From NCBI GenBank assembly GCA_021796835.1, contig JAKABO010000010.1, forward strand, positions 18,387-82,386: a stretch of DNA of 64,000 bases, written 5' to 3'. The notes under the pieces were generated by a model that did not search any database, had not been told where the DNA came from, and saw nothing but the letters and a program-made list of their open reading frames with translations. This DNA comes from Pseudomonadota bacterium. Lineage in GTDB: Bacteria; Pseudomonadota; Gammaproteobacteria; Burkholderiales; Ferrovaceae. Position 1 is the first letter of the stretch; the number at the start of each line of letters is the position of its first letter. Made by a program: the position numbers and the translations under genes. This document shows, in pieces, positions 30,468-41,229 of this stretch.

Positions 30468-33293
30468 ATGACGCACTCCACCGTGACGGATTTGGCTACA
30501 GAATTAAAAATGACGTCCTCGGCGTTGCTCGATCAATTACAAGCGGCGGGTATTCAAAAGACGGCTCAGGATACGCTGACCGAACGGGACAAGGCTGTTT
30601 TGCTGGAACATCTGCGCGAGCAGCATGGCCGCTCAGAGCCAAAAACACGGATTACCCTGACCCGGCGTCAGACCAGTGAAATTCGCAAGGCAGACAATAC
30701 GACCGGTAAGGCACGCACCATACAGGTGGAAGTTCGAAAAAAACGCGTCTTGATCAAACGGGATGTGACAGAAAATCAGCCAGAAGAGGTTCTGGAAGTC
30801 TCTGAAAGTGTTCCTTCTGTCATGGGAAACGAGGTAGAGGCATCTGAGGTCGGGATGGAAGTGCCTTTGCATGAAGAAGCAGAGGTTGTTACCGAATCGC
30901 CTGAAGTTCAGGGCGTGGATGCGCCATTGCCTCCAGTTCCCGAGGTTGAGGAAGAAGCGATTCAAGGCGCGGATACGGTGATGACCGTTCCTGATTCGGA
31001 AGTCCCTCCAGAAGAAGAAACCGTTTCTGCCCCGCCTCCCGCTGAGCCTCCACTGTCGCAACGGACGCTCCGTGTTTCGCCCATCGATGAGGAACAGCGT
31101 GCCATTCGGGAAATGGAGGCGCGCCGTCAGGCCGAATTGCGTTCCAGGCAAGCGGCTGATGCACTGGATAAAATGGAACGGGCGCGGATCCGCCGAGAAG
31201 CCGAAGAAAAGGCCGAGGCTGCCCGAGTGGCGGCTTTGGCGGCCAGCGCCAAGCCAGCGGTGGCGGAGCCTCGTTCTGAAAAAACGGGAACCCTTCACCG
31301 TCCAGCGGTGGCAGTGGCTGCCACCACGGATGCGGCCGGTGTGCGTAAACCTGCAAAGAAAACCGAAAAACAGCCAGCCACGGCCTGGACTGATGATGGC
31401 GCCAAACGTCGAGCACTCAAGACGCGCGGAGAAACCGGAGGGACGGGCTGGCGTGAACCTCATGGCCGCCATGGCAAGGGACATAAGGCGGATTCCTCCC
31501 AGTCCCATGCTTTTTCGGCGCCTACCGAGCCCATCATTCATGAGGTTCTGGTACCCGAAACCATCACAGTCGCGGTACTGGCCCAGAAAATGGCTGTCAA
31601 GGCCGCCGAGGTGATCAAGACGCTGATGAAAATGGGCATGATGGTAACCATCAATCAGGTGCTGGATCAGGAAACGGCCATGATCGTGGTACAGGAATTG
31701 GGTCATGTGGCCAAACCTGCCAAACTGGATGATCCGGAGGCCTTGCTTGCGGAAACCGGTACCGTTCATGAGGATGCGATCCCTGAACCGCGTGCCCCGG
31801 TCGTTACCGTCATGGGCCATGTGGACCATGGCAAGACCTCGCTCCTCGACTACATCCGTCGGACCCGAGTGGCCAGCGGTGAGGCAGGGGGGATCACCCA
31901 GCACATCGGTGCATACCACGTGGAAACGCCGCGCGGCATGGTGACCTTTCTGGATACGCCGGGTCATGAAGCATTTACGGCGATGAGGGCTCGGGGGGCC
32001 AAGGTTACGGACATCGTGATTTTGGTGGTGGCAGCAGACGATGGAGTCATGCCCCAGACCATCGAGGCCATCCACCATACCAAGGCGGCGCAGGTGCCAG
32101 TGGTCGTGGCGGTCAACAAGATGGACAAACCCGAGGCAAATTTCGACCGAATCAAGAATGAGTTGGTCACCCAGGGGGTGCTTCCTGAAGAGTATGGCGG
32201 TGACGCGCAGTTTGTCGCCGTTTCCGCCAAATCCGGTATGGGAATCGATGAATTGCTCGAATCCGTACTGCTTCAGGCTGAAGTTCTGGAACTGAAGGCT
32301 CCTCGCAATACCCCTGCCAAAGGGATCGTCATCGAAGCTCGTCTCGATAAGGGGCGCGGTCCCGTAGCGACGATTCTGGTGCAATCCGGTCAGTTACGGC
32401 GTGGGGACATGGTTCTGGCCGGGGCGGCTTATGGGCGGGTACGGGCCATGTTGAACGAGGCGGGACAGCCGGTGGAGAGTGCCGGACCTTCGATTCCCGT
32501 AGAAATTCAGGGATTGACCGAAGTTCCTGTGGCCGGTGAAGATGTCATGGTCCTGAATGACGAACGTAAGGCGCGGGAAATCGCCCTGTTTCGTCAGGGC
32601 AAGTTCCGCGATGTGAAACTGGCCCGGCAGCAGGCCGCGAAACTGGAAAACATGTTCGATCAGATGGGGGAAGGAGAAGTCAAAACCTTATCCCTCATCA
32701 TCAAATCTGACGTTCAGGGCTCCTACGAAGCACTTTCCCAGTCCCTGCTCAAGTTGTCCAACGAGGAAGTCCGGGTCAACATCGTTCATGCGGCGGTAGG
32801 CGGAATCACCGAGTCGGACGTCAATCTGGCTCTGGCTTCCAAGGCTGTGATCATTGGCTTCAATACCCGCGCGGATGTAACGGCGCGCAAGTTGATCGCT
32901 TCAGCGGGGGTGGATGTGCGGTATTACGACATCATCTACACCGTGGTGGACGAAGTCAAGGCAGCGCTCTCTGGCATGTTGGCACCCGACCGCAAGGAAA
33001 ATATCCTGGGACTGGTGGACGTTCGAGAAGTGTTCCGTATCTCGCGGGTGGGGGCTGTGGCTGGTTGCTACGTTCTGGAGGGTGTGGTCAAGCGGGGCGC
33101 CCAGGTTCGACTGCTGCGGGATCAGGTGGTGGTTCATACGGGCGAACTGGACTCTCTCAAACGCTTCAAGGACGATGTTCGTGAGGTCAAAACAGGCTTT
33201 GAATGCGGCTTGTCCCTGCGTAACTATAATGATCTGAGGGTGGGGGACAAGTTGGAAGTCTTTGAAATCGTAGAAGTCGTTCGGAGTCTGTGA
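30468..33293 (+). CDS. infB: Translation initiation factor IF-2
   Basis: GTPase that brings fMet-tRNA to the 30S subunit. The 941-residue protein has an IF2 N-terminal domain, a long acidic/Ala-Glu-rich linker (about 95-350), a second N-terminal IF2 module ([20 protein letters not shown]), then the G domain with [20 protein letters not shown] and NKMD, and domains II-IV ending [10 protein letters not shown]. The ATG at 30468 has an AGGAG site ten bases upstream. Confidence 0.97.
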   Translation: MTHSTVTDLATELKMTSSALLDQLQAAGIQKTAQDTLTERDKAVLLEHLREQHGRSEPKTRITLTRRQTSEIRKADNTTGKARTIQVEVRKKRVLIKRDVTENQPEEVLEVSESVPSVMGNEVEASEVGMEVPLHEEAEVVTESPEVQGVDAPLPPVPEVEEEAIQGADTVMTVPDSEVPPEEETVSAPPPAEPPLSQRTLRVSPIDEEQRAIREMEARRQAELRSRQAADALDKMERARIRREAEEKAEAARVAALAASAKPAVAEPRSEKTGTLHRPAVAVAATTDAAGVRKPAKKTEKQPATAWTDDGAKRRALKTRGETGGTGWREPHGRHGKGHKADSSQSHAFSAPTEPIIHEVLVPETITVAVLAQKMAVKAAEVIKTLMKMGMMVTINQVLDQETAMIVVQELGHVAKPAKLDDPEALLAETGTVHEDAIPEPRAPVVTVMGHVDHGKTSLLDYIRRTRVASGEAGGITQHIGAYHVETPRGMVTFLDTPGHEAFTAMRARGAKVTDIVILVVAADDGVMPQTIEAIHHTKAAQVPVVVAVNKMDKPEANFDRIKNELVTQGVLPEEYGGDAQFVAVSAKSGMGIDELLESVLLQAEVLELKAPRNTPAKGIVIEARLDKGRGPVATILVQSGQLRRGDMVLAGAAYGRVRAMLNEAGQPVESAGPSIPVEIQGLTEVPVAGEDVMVLNDERKAREIALFRQGKFRDVKLARQQAAKLENMFDQMGEGEVKTLSLIIKSDVQGSYEALSQSLLKLSNEEVRVNIVHAAVGGITESDVNLALASKAVIIGFNTRADVTARKLIASAGVDVRYYDIIYTVVDEVKAALSGMLAPDRKENILGLVDVREVFRISRVGAVAGCYVLEGVVKRGAQVRLLRDQVVVHTGELDSLKRFKDDVREVKTGFECGLSLRNYNDLRVGDKLEVFEIVEVVRSL

Positions 33294-33300
33294 GTCCGGT

Positions 33301-33669
33301 ATGAAACATTTTCCGCGCCAGATACGGGTGGCTGATCAGATCCAGAAGGAATTGGCTGATTTGCTCCGGCGTGAATTCAAGGACCCGCGCGTGGGCATGA
33401 TCACCATCACAGCGGTGGAGGTGGCGGGAGATTATGCCCACGCCAAGGTCTATGTCAGTTCGCTTCAGGGGGAGGAGGTGTTGGCCCGCTCCCTGGAGGC
33501 ATTGCGCGATGGGGCGGGATTTCTACGCCATCATCTGGGGCGGCGTCTGACCTTGCACACCCTGCCGCAGTTGCATTTCGTGGCAGATACTTCGGCGGAT
33601 CGGGCCTTTGTTCTCACCAACCTGATCGATGCCGCGCGGGCGGCCGATGAAGCCCTCCCAAAATCCTGA
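33301..33669 (+). CDS. rbfA: Ribosome-binding factor A
   Basis: Cold-shock 30S assembly factor. The 122-residue product carries the KH-like core: VADQIQKELADLLRREFKDPRVG, ITAVEVAGDYAHAKVYVS and LHFVADTSADRA. It begins seven bases after infB, and its last 23 bases overlap the truB reading frame. Confidence 0.95.
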   Translation: MKHFPRQIRVADQIQKELADLLRREFKDPRVGMITITAVEVAGDYAHAKVYVSSLQGEEVLARSLEALRDGAGFLRHHLGRRLTLHTLPQLHFVADTSADRAFVLTNLIDAARAADEALPKS

Positions 33670-34597
33670 ACGTCCGGAGCGGCGTGCGCTTACCGGAGTC
33701 ATCCTGCTCGACAAACCGTTTGGATTGTCGAGCAATCATGCCTTGCAGCGTGTGCGTCGTCTTTTTCGGGCGCTCAAGGCGGGGCACACCGGCACTCTGG
33801 ATCCCCATGCCACAGGATTGCTCCCCCTCTGTCTTGGAGAAGCCACCAAGTATTCGGGATGGATTCTCGATGCACCAAAGACTTATCACGCTACCCTGAC
33901 CCTGGGACAGACCAGCAGCACCGGGGACGGAGAAGGCATATTGAGTCCGGGGCTCCCCTATTCGGGGAACGAAACGACCCTGAATGCCGCACTCGCCGGA
34001 TTTCTGGGCCCCCAACTCCAGTTACCTCCCATGCATTCGGCGCTCAAGATCCAGGGACAGACTCTGTACCAACTGGCGCGTGCCGGTCAGGAAGTGGAAC
34101 GTGTTCCTCGTGCCATCCATGTTCATGAGATACGTCTTCTCTCCTGGCGGGAAGATCAGGTGGTCATCGAGACCAGGGTCAGCAAGGGCACCTACATCCG
34201 GGTTCTGGCTCAGGATATTGGTGTTGCCCTGGGGTGTGGTGCCTATCTGAGTGGTTTGCGGCGGACGGCCACCGGTCCTTTTGACCTGAACGGAGCGGTG
34301 ACCCTGGAAGGTCTGGAAGGGATGACGCAAACTGAGCGCGATGCCTGTCTTCAGCCAGTGGACTGTCTGCTGGCCGGACTGCCGCGCCTCGATCTCTCTC
34401 CCGTTCAGGGGCAGGCCCTGAGTCAGGGGCAGATCGTCGCCGGGAATCCTATCTGGCAGGAATCGCTTTACCGGGTTTATGCCCAGGATCGATTTTTGGG
34501 ATTGGCCCAACCGGATGCCACGCACAGGAATCTGGTACCCCGGCGCATGATGGGCGACTTGCCCTCTTCCTGGGTTCAGGAACCTTGTGCGCCATGA
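33647..34597 (+). CDS. truB: tRNA pseudouridine-55 synthase
   Basis: Modifies U55 in the T-loop of tRNAs. The 316-residue protein contains GVILLDKPFGLSS, the catalytic motif GHTGTLDPHATG with its nucleophilic Asp, KIQGQTLYQLARAGQEVER and a C-terminal PUA-like domain. The ATG at 33647 overlaps the rbfA end; a frame start at 33629 adds six unlikely residues. Its stop overlaps the ATG of the ABC exporter (ATGA). Confidence 0.95.
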   Translation: MKPSQNPERPERRALTGVILLDKPFGLSSNHALQRVRRLFRALKAGHTGTLDPHATGLLPLCLGEATKYSGWILDAPKTYHATLTLGQTSSTGDGEGILSPGLPYSGNETTLNAALAGFLGPQLQLPPMHSALKIQGQTLYQLARAGQEVERVPRAIHVHEIRLLSWREDQVVIETRVSKGTYIRVLAQDIGVALGCGAYLSGLRRTATGPFDLNGAVTLEGLEGMTQTERDACLQPVDCLLAGLPRLDLSPVQGQALSQGQIVAGNPIWQESLYRVYAQDRFLGLAQPDATHRNLVPRRMMGDLPSSWVQEPCAP

Positions 34598-36402
34598 GAC
34601 CTCATTCACCATCCTCGCCCTCTTCTGCTTCTGCGCCCCATGCGTTTGCAGCAGGAGACTGGCGTGCCATTCGTGGGTTGATGCCCTACCTGCTGGCATT
34701 CAAGGGAAGGGTTGTCCTGGCTTTGTCCTGTCTGGTGCTGGCCAAGGTGGCCAATGTGGGCGTTCCCTTGCTGCTCAAGGAGATCATCGATCGTCTTGCC
34801 CCGGGAAAAGGCGTGCTGATGGTGCCGGTGGCTTTGGTCCTGGCTTATGGGGCATTGCGCTTTTCGACAACCCTGTTCAACGAGTTGCGGGATGGGGTCT
34901 TTGCCAAGGTGACCCAGCGTGCCATCCGGCGCATTGCCCTGTCCGTGTTTCAGCACCTGCATGCCCTGAATCTGCGCTTTCACCTGGAACGCCATACCGG
35001 CGGACTATCGCGCGATATTGAACGGGGCACGCGCGGCATCGAGAGTTTGTTGCGGTTCACCCTTTTCAGCATTTTTCCCACCCTGGTGGAAATGGCCCTG
35101 GTGGCGGGCATTCTGGCCTGGAAATACGATATTTGGTTTGCCCTGATTACCTTGGCGACATTGGGGATTTATATTGCGCTGACGGTGATGATCACCGAAT
35201 GGCGCACCCATTTCCGGCGGCGCATGAACGAACTGGATTCCAGGGCCAATGCCTGCGCCATCGACAGCCTGATCAACTATGAAACGGTCAAATATTTTGG
35301 AAATGAAGCCTGGGAAGCGCAACGCTACGATCAGAATCTGGCTCGCTGGGAAGAGGCAGCGGTCAAAAGCCAGACTTCTCTGGCCTTGCTCAATGGAATC
35401 CAGAGTCTGATCATCGGGGTGGGCGCAGTGGCACTGATGTTGCGGGCAACCGCAGGGGTGTCTGCTGGGCGCCTGACCGTGGGGGATCTGGTCCTGATCA
35501 ATGCACTTCTGCTGCAACTGTACATGCCCTTGAACTTCCTGGGCGTGGTGTATCGCGAAATCAAGCAGTCCCTGGCGGACATGGATCGCCTGTTTCGATT
35601 ATTGACGGTGGAAACGGAGATTCGTGATGACCCCGATGCCCGACCCTTGAGGGTTGAGGGTGGGGTCGTTCGTTTCGAAGCGGTGGATTTCTTCTATGAC
35701 GAACGGCGTGCCATTCTGCATCAGGTGGATTTCGAGATCCCGGCCGGACATAAAGTGGCGGTCGTTGGGTCGAGCGGGGCCGGAAAGTCTACGCTGTCTC
35801 GCCTTCTGTTCCGTTTCTATGACGTGCAACAGGGGCGCATACTGATCGATGGTCAGGACATCCGCCAGGTCACCCAACAGTCCTTGCGTGCCGCGATCGG
35901 TATCGTGCCTCAGGATACGGTGTTGTTCAACGACACGATCTATGCCAATATCGCCTATGGGCGGCCTGGCGCCACCCGCGAGGAGGTCCTGCGTTGTGCC
36001 CAGGCCGCCCATATCCATGCATTTATCGAAAGTTTGCCCGAAGGTTATGAAACCCAGGTGGGGGAACGGGGACTCAAGTTGTCCGGCGGGGAGAAGCAGC
36101 GCGTCGCCATAGCCCGTACCCTGCTCAAGGCTCCACGCATTCTGGTATTCGATGAGGCCACTTCGGCCCTCGACTCTCACTTCGAGCGGGAAATCCAGGA
36201 AGAGTTATCTTCCATGGCGCGCCACCATACCACCCTGGTCATTGCACACCGGTTGTCCACCATCGTCGATGCCGATCAGATCCTGGTCATGGAAGCGGGG
36301 CGCATCCTGGAACGGGGCACGCATTCCGAGTTACTGGCCAGAAATGGGCGATACGCGGAACTATGGGCCTTGCAGCAAGCAGAAGAGGCCCAATCCGGGT
36401 AA
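34594..36402 (+). CDS. ATM1/HMT-type ABC exporter (fused TMD-NBD half-transporter)
   Basis: Homodimeric inner-membrane exporter of the ATM1/ABCB7-like group, often linked to glutathione-metal or Fe-S precursors; substrate here is an inference. The 602-residue protein has six TM helices (about 30-310) with the hallmark LDSRANACAIDSLINYETVKYF segment split across TM4-5, and a nucleotide-binding domain with Walker A GSSGAGKST, signature LSGGEKQR, Walker B ILVFDEATSALD and H-loop IAHRLST. It overlaps the truB stop by four bases, so it is likely a tail gene of the rimP-truB transcript. Confidence 0.92.
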   Translation: MRPHSPSSPSSASAPHAFAAGDWRAIRGLMPYLLAFKGRVVLALSCLVLAKVANVGVPLLLKEIIDRLAPGKGVLMVPVALVLAYGALRFSTTLFNELRDGVFAKVTQRAIRRIALSVFQHLHALNLRFHLERHTGGLSRDIERGTRGIESLLRFTLFSIFPTLVEMALVAGILAWKYDIWFALITLATLGIYIALTVMITEWRTHFRRRMNELDSRANACAIDSLINYETVKYFGNEAWEAQRYDQNLARWEEAAVKSQTSLALLNGIQSLIIGVGAVALMLRATAGVSAGRLTVGDLVLINALLLQLYMPLNFLGVVYREIKQSLADMDRLFRLLTVETEIRDDPDARPLRVEGGVVRFEAVDFFYDERRAILHQVDFEIPAGHKVAVVGSSGAGKSTLSRLLFRFYDVQQGRILIDGQDIRQVTQQSLRAAIGIVPQDTVLFNDTIYANIAYGRPGATREEVLRCAQAAHIHAFIESLPEGYETQVGERGLKLSGGEKQRVAIARTLLKAPRILVFDEATSALDSHFEREIQEELSSMARHHTTLVIAHRLSTIVDADQILVMEAGRILERGTHSELLARNGRYAELWALQQAEEAQSG

Positions 36403-36422
36403 AAGGGTTTGTCAACCAGACT

Positions 36423-36440
36423 GGGGCGATTCCTCGCCCC
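36423..36440. terminator. GC hairpin between convergent genes
   Basis: A perfect seven-base stem GGGGCGA/TCGCCCC with a TTCC loop lies in the 51-base gap between the ABC exporter and the PBP7-like gene, which converge. No T-run follows on either strand, so it may be a Rho-dependent or RNA-stabilising element and not a classical terminator. Confidence 0.4.
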
Positions 36441-36453
36441 GCAGGCACGAGAG

Positions 36454-37401
36454 TTAGAGGGCAACGCCCGGTTTTGGAGCGGGTTTGGCCGATAACAATC
36501 CCAAAGTGGTCTGGTCCTGCACTTCCAGCCAACGGCGTACCCGATTGGCATCGGAAAATCGGGCATGATGACCTCGGGAATCGAGCAGGACGATGATGGT
36601 GGGACGCTGGTGGATGGTCGCTTGCATGACCAGACATTGTCCCGCTTCATTGATGAAACCGGTTTTGGACAGACCGATCTGCCAGCCTTCCTGGGCAACC
36701 AGGGGATTGGTATTGTGCAAGGTGACCAAGCGTCCTCCCCGTCCGATGGGGACCTGAATCTCGGAGCGGGTGGTGATCTCGTGAATCAGGGGGACTTTGA
36801 CGGCGGTACTCACCAGCACGGCCAGATCCTGGGCCGTGGCGACATTGGCGCCATTGAGTCCGCTGGCATCTTCAAAATGAGTATCCTTCATGCCCAATTT
36901 CTGGGCTTGCAGGTTCATCTGCTGAACAAAGGCGGTTGTGCCCCCGGGAAAGTTTCGGGCAAGCGCCGCAGCGGCGCGGTTCTCAGAGGCGACCAGGGCC
37001 ATGCGCAGGAAATCGAGGCGGGTCGCCCGGCTACCCACGCGCAGGTGGGAATGACTGTAACGCAACGTGTCCACATCTTCCTGCGTCACGGTCAAGGTTT
37101 CTTCCAGATCCTGATGATTCTGAATGACCACCAGCGCCGTCATCAATTTGGTGATGGAGGCGATGGGATGGGTGGGTTCGGGATTTTTGGCGTAAACGAC
37201 TTTCTGGGTCTGTTCATCCACGACCAAGGCAGTGACCGAGAGGAGTGCCATATGTCTGGGGTCTGGATCGACGGGAGCCCCATGACGATGGTGGTGCAGG
37301 TGGTGGTGAACCTGTGCTTCTGCCAACGGAACATGGGCGACGAGGAGGGCCGTGAACCCCGTGAGGACCCAAGAGCGCAAAGCAGAAGAGGATAAAAACA
37401 T
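36454..37401 (-). CDS. D-alanyl-D-alanine endopeptidase, PBP7 type (S11 family)
   Basis: Periplasmic low-molecular-weight penicillin-binding protein that cuts cross-links in peptidoglycan. The 315-residue precursor has a signal peptide (about 1-29), then a histidine-rich run VHHHLHHHRH (31-40), and the S11 active-site motifs SITK (82-85), SEN (139-141) and KTG (in GLSKTGF). No C-terminal amphipathic anchor of the PBP5 type is obvious, fitting PBP7. The ATG at 37401 is chosen from the signal peptide. The His-rich segment is unusual and could bind metal. Confidence 0.92.
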   Translation of the reverse strand: MFLSSSALRSWVLTGFTALLVAHVPLAEAQVHHHLHHHRHGAPVDPDPRHMALLSVTALVVDEQTQKVVYAKNPEPTHPIASITKLMTALVVIQNHQDLEETLTVTQEDVDTLRYSHSHLRVGSRATRLDFLRMALVASENRAAAALARNFPGGTTAFVQQMNLQAQKLGMKDTHFEDASGLNGANVATAQDLAVLVSTAVKVPLIHEITTRSEIQVPIGRGGRLVTLHNTNPLVAQEGWQIGLSKTGFINEAGQCLVMQATIHQRPTIIVLLDSRGHHARFSDANRVRRWLEVQDQTTLGLLSAKPAPKPGVAL

Positions 37402-37440
37402 GGGTGAATTCCGAGGATGGATGAGACAGTTCAACGATAC

Positions 37441-37466
37441 AAAAAAACCCCCTGAAAGGCAAGGGG
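37441..37466 (-). terminator. Rho-independent terminator behind hrpA
   Basis: On the minus strand CCCCT and AGGGG enclose an eight-base loop and are followed by G and seven T. It lies directly after the hrpA stop and 40 bases before the PBP7-like start, so the two are probably separate transcripts. Confidence 0.8.
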
Positions 37467-37467
37467 A

Positions 37468-40400
37468 TTATCCCGGTTTTACGTGATTTTCCCAGAATTT
37501 TTCAAGGCGGGGTACGGAGACGGGGTACGGCGTTTTGAGCGACTGGGCAAAGAGTGAACAATGCAACTCTTCCAGCAGCCAGCGAAACTCTTCCAATGCC
37601 GGACTGGGACCCCGCCGCTGAAGGGTGTCTGCCCAGCGTCGTTCCAGGCGCATCAGGTCGGTATTCTTGCGGCTGTCTCCGGCGGGGTCGCGGGGCAGTT
37701 TTTCCAGACGAATTTCCATGGCGTGCAGGTAGCGGGGAAAATGCGCCAGTCTGGCGGGGGGCGTGGTGCGCAACGTGGTGAGATTCACCAGACGTTGACG
37801 ACGATGCTCCAGTTCCTTCAGGGGACCTGCCAGGACGGGTTGGCGTGACAGTTGGGTCAGACGTTGGACCACATTGCGGTGCCGCATGAAAATGTCCTGG
37901 AACAAGGTCACCTGGGCTTTCAGGGACTGACTCAGGTTTCCCTTGAGGGATTGGAGACGATGCTGGAAATCGATGCGTGTGTGCGGCGGAGCCCCTTCGT
38001 CCGGCAACCATTGGCGCAACACCTGCTGAAGCAGCAGGTCGAAGAGGGTATCTGCGGTGACGGGGTCTCCATTTTGGGCCAGACGAGAGAATTCAGGCAG
38101 GAGGGGAAGGAGGTCGGGCAAGGCATTTGTTCCTTTGGGCCGTAACGGGGCCAGACTCAATTGGGCCAATCGGCGGATTCCGGCTCGGGTGCTGACGAGC
38201 GCTTCTTCCTGATCATCGAAGGCCACCAGGTCGACGGTCTGTCCCCGATCCACCAAACCCGGATAGACCGTGAGGACGATACCCGCGCGCGCCAATGTCC
38301 GGGAGCCGGCAAGTTCCTCGAAATCCCAACGCGTCAGTCCCTTTCGTACCCAGTCCGGATCCTCCAGGGAACTCAGGGCGTGATGGAGCGGATTGTTCCA
38401 TTGAGCGCGCAGCAGGTCTGGGTCGCGGCCACTGGCGATTTCCTGGCCGGTTTCATCGGTCAGGACCAGGCGCATTTTCAGGTGTTCGGGCGGGGTGGCC
38501 CAATCCTCGGCGGATACCGTCTGCCCACTGCGCAGGCGGACAAAATCCGTCAATTGGAGAAGAAGCGTGCCTCGAGTGGGACCATGACGTTCCAGAAAGG
38601 CTGTGACGGTGGGTGGCAGGGGTACCAGGGTACGACGCAGGGTCCCGGGCAGTTTTTTGAGCAGGAATGCGATCTTTTCCCGGATCAGTCCCGGGACCAG
38701 CCAATCCAGCGGGGCATCTTCCAACAGGGACAGCGCGAGCAGGGGCAGGGTCAAGGTGACTCCATCGAGGGGATGCCCGGGCTCGAAACGGTAGGTCAGA
38801 GGCCAGTCCCGGCCTTTCCAGGAAAAGTGGTCGGGAAACTGGATTTCGGTGATGTCCCCGGCGGCGTGGCGCATCAGGAATTCACGGGTCATGAGCAGGG
38901 GGTCCGGGTGCTCCGGGGTTCGTTCGCGTAACCAATGGTGCAGGCGCTGGGCACTCCACACTTCGAGGGGCAGGCGATCCTCATAAAAGGCGCAGAGATC
39001 CTCTTCGGGAATCAGAACACCCTGGCGCCGTCCCTTATGTTCCAACGCCAGGACTTCGGCCATGGTGGCCAGGTTATGGACCAGGAAAGGAGGATGTCGC
39101 TTCAATTCTCCTGCGACGAGGCCATGCTGGATGAAGACTCGCCGCGCCTCATGGGGAGCGATGGGACCATACCGTACGGGACGGCGGGCCACCAGGGTCA
39201 GGCCATAGAGGGTCACCTTTTCGTAAGCGTTGGTTTGTTCGCCCTGAGGATCCCAGTAAGGATCGCCATAACTGCGTTGAACCAGTGTTCCGGCAGCGGC
39301 TTCGACCCATTCCGGCTGGATGGAGGCCAGCAGGCGGGCCTGGATGCCTTCGGTTTCTGCCAGTTCGGCCGCCATGACCCAGCGCGGACGTTCCTTGCCC
39401 CGCACGCCAGAAGGGATCCGGAAACGAATGCCGCGTGGGCCGAGATAATTCTGTGCTTCCCGATCCCATTGGCCGATCTGGCCCAGTAACCCGCAGAGTA
39501 GGGCGCGGTGGATGGATTCCGGTGGGGCGGGACTGTCGTTCGGCAGCCATTGTCGTTCGGCCATCAACCCCACCAGTTGACCGTGCAATTCGCGCCATTC
39601 ACGCACCCGTACGGGGGAGAGGTAATTGCGCTGGCAGAAGTGCGCCAGTTGGCGTCCCGATTTGCGGTGTCGGAAGGCTTCCTGAATCTTGTCCCAGATC
39701 TGGAGCAGGGCCAGGAATTCCGAACCGGCCTGGAGGAACTGGGCATGGTGGGCATCGGCTCGGGTACGATCATCGGGGGGGCGCGTGCGTGGATCTTGCG
39801 CGCTCATGGCTGCCACCAGGATCAGGATTTCCCTCAGGCAATCCTGATCACGAGCGGCGAGGACCATGCGACCCAACCGTGGATCAAGAGGGAGGGGCGC
39901 CAGTTCACGGCCTAACCGGGTGAGCGCGCGGGTCTCGTCCATGGCACCCAGTTCATGCAGGAGCCGATAGCCTTCTTCGATGGCGCGTGGGGTAGGACTG
40001 TCCAGCAGGGGGAGCGTATCCAGGCTGCCCAGACCCAGATGCGCCAGACGCAGGATGACGCTGGCAAGGGAGGTACGGAGGATTTCAGGCGTGGTGAAGG
40101 GCGGACGGGCGGAAAAGTCCACTTCGTCATACAGTCGGATACAGATTCCAGCCGCCACTCGCCCACAACGTCCGGCACGCTGGCGGGCCGCTGCCTGTGA
40201 GATCTTTTCCACGCGCAACTGGGTGACCTTGGTGCGCAGACTGTAGCGATTGACGCGAGCCAACCCCGTGTCGATGACGAAGTGGATGCCTGGCACGGTC
40301 AGGGAGGTTTCGGCAACATTGGTGGCCAATACGATGCGCCGTCCCGTGCCCGTTTGAAACACCCGATCCTGCTCGGCCTGCGATTGACGGGCGTAGAGCG

Positions 40401-41229
40401 GTAAAATCTCGGTGTGAGGCGGATGGTGTTTACGCAGGGCTTCGGCGGCTTGCCGGATATCCCGTTCTCCCGGCAGGAAGATCAGAATGTCCCCGCGAGC
40501 ATGCAGGTCCCCCAACTCGTCCACAGCATCCAGCAGTGCCTGGAGGTCCCGGTCTTCGTCATCATCTGTCTCTCCTTCGCTGGGCGCCTCGATGGGGCGC
40601 CAGCGGATCTCCACCGGCCAGGTCCGTCCCGAAACTTCGATGACCGGGGCCTGGTCGAAGTGGGCTGATAATCGTTCCGCCTCGAGGGTGGCGGAGGTCA
40701 GAACCACCTTGAGGTCGGGGCGACGAGGGAGCAGACCTTTCAGATAGCCCATCAGGAAGTCCATGTTGAGACTACGTTCATGCACTTCATCGAGGATCAG
40801 GGTGTCATAGCGGCGCAAGTCGGGGTCGTGGGCGATTTCGGCCAGCAGGATTCCCTCGGTCATGACTTTGATGAAGGAGCGATCCGATACCTGATCGTGG
40901 AAACGGACCTGGTAACCCACGGCTTCGCCCAGCCGGGTTCCCAGTTCCTGGGCAAGTCGTTGCGCCACGCTGCGCGCCGCCACACGGCGCGGCTGAGTAC
41001 ATCCGATCAGTCCCTCCACTCCCCGTTCGAGAAGCAGGCAGAGTTGGGGGATTTGAGTGGTTTTCCCCGATCCGGTTTCTCCACAGATGATCGTGACGGG
41101 ATGACGGGATAGGGTGGACAGTATTTCTTCCCGTGCCGCCAGCACCGGCAGATCGCCAGTCAATGCCGGACGCGGCAAGGTCTCCCGACGCCGGGCTCGA
41201 ACGGCGGGAGAAAAGGGCCTGTACCTCAT
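37468..41229 (-). CDS. hrpA: ATP-dependent RNA helicase HrpA
   Basis: Large DExH helicase acting on mRNA and stalled ribosomes in E. coli. The 1,253-residue product is close to the family's usual 1,300. Walker A GETGSGKT is at 50-57; the motif II box reads DEVH at 147-150, where DEAH is usual; TSATLEAER, ATNVAETSLTVPG and QRAGRCGR motifs follow. The helicase-associated, OB-fold and DUF3418 C-terminal regions are present. The start overlaps the stop of the glycosyltransferase gene upstream, so the two are probably translationally coupled. Confidence 0.95.
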   Translation of the reverse strand: MRYRPFSPAVRARRRETLPRPALTGDLPVLAAREEILSTLSRHPVTIICGETGSGKTTQIPQLCLLLERGVEGLIGCTQPRRVAARSVAQRLAQELGTRLGEAVGYQVRFHDQVSDRSFIKVMTEGILLAEIAHDPDLRRYDTLILDEVHERSLNMDFLMGYLKGLLPRRPDLKVVLTSATLEAERLSAHFDQAPVIEVSGRTWPVEIRWRPIEAPSEGETDDDEDRDLQALLDAVDELGDLHARGDILIFLPGERDIRQAAEALRKHHPPHTEILPLYARQSQAEQDRVFQTGTGRRIVLATNVAETSLTVPGIHFVIDTGLARVNRYSLRTKVTQLRVEKISQAAARQRAGRCGRVAAGICIRLYDEVDFSARPPFTTPEILRTSLASVILRLAHLGLGSLDTLPLLDSPTPRAIEEGYRLLHELGAMDETRALTRLGRELAPLPLDPRLGRMVLAARDQDCLREILILVAAMSAQDPRTRPPDDRTRADAHHAQFLQAGSEFLALLQIWDKIQEAFRHRKSGRQLAHFCQRNYLSPVRVREWRELHGQLVGLMAERQWLPNDSPAPPESIHRALLCGLLGQIGQWDREAQNYLGPRGIRFRIPSGVRGKERPRWVMAAELAETEGIQARLLASIQPEWVEAAAGTLVQRSYGDPYWDPQGEQTNAYEKVTLYGLTLVARRPVRYGPIAPHEARRVFIQHGLVAGELKRHPPFLVHNLATMAEVLALEHKGRRQGVLIPEEDLCAFYEDRLPLEVWSAQRLHHWLRERTPEHPDPLLMTREFLMRHAAGDITEIQFPDHFSWKGRDWPLTYRFEPGHPLDGVTLTLPLLALSLLEDAPLDWLVPGLIREKIAFLLKKLPGTLRRTLVPLPPTVTAFLERHGPTRGTLLLQLTDFVRLRSGQTVSAEDWATPPEHLKMRLVLTDETGQEIASGRDPDLLRAQWNNPLHHALSSLEDPDWVRKGLTRWDFEELAGSRTLARAGIVLTVYPGLVDRGQTVDLVAFDDQEEALVSTRAGIRRLAQLSLAPLRPKGTNALPDLLPLLPEFSRLAQNGDPVTADTLFDLLLQQVLRQWLPDEGAPPHTRIDFQHRLQSLKGNLSQSLKAQVTLFQDIFMRHRNVVQRLTQLSRQPVLAGPLKELEHRRQRLVNLTTLRTTPPARLAHFPRYLHAMEIRLEKLPRDPAGDSRKNTDLMRLERRWADTLQRRGPSPALEEFRWLLEELHCSLFAQSLKTPYPVSVPRLEKFWENHVKPG

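Noticed and set aside
30633..32384. 583-codon open frame on the minus strand opposite infB
   Set aside because: It lies wholly within infB, has His/Arg-rich composition typical of an antisense shadow and shows no domain pattern or ribosome site.
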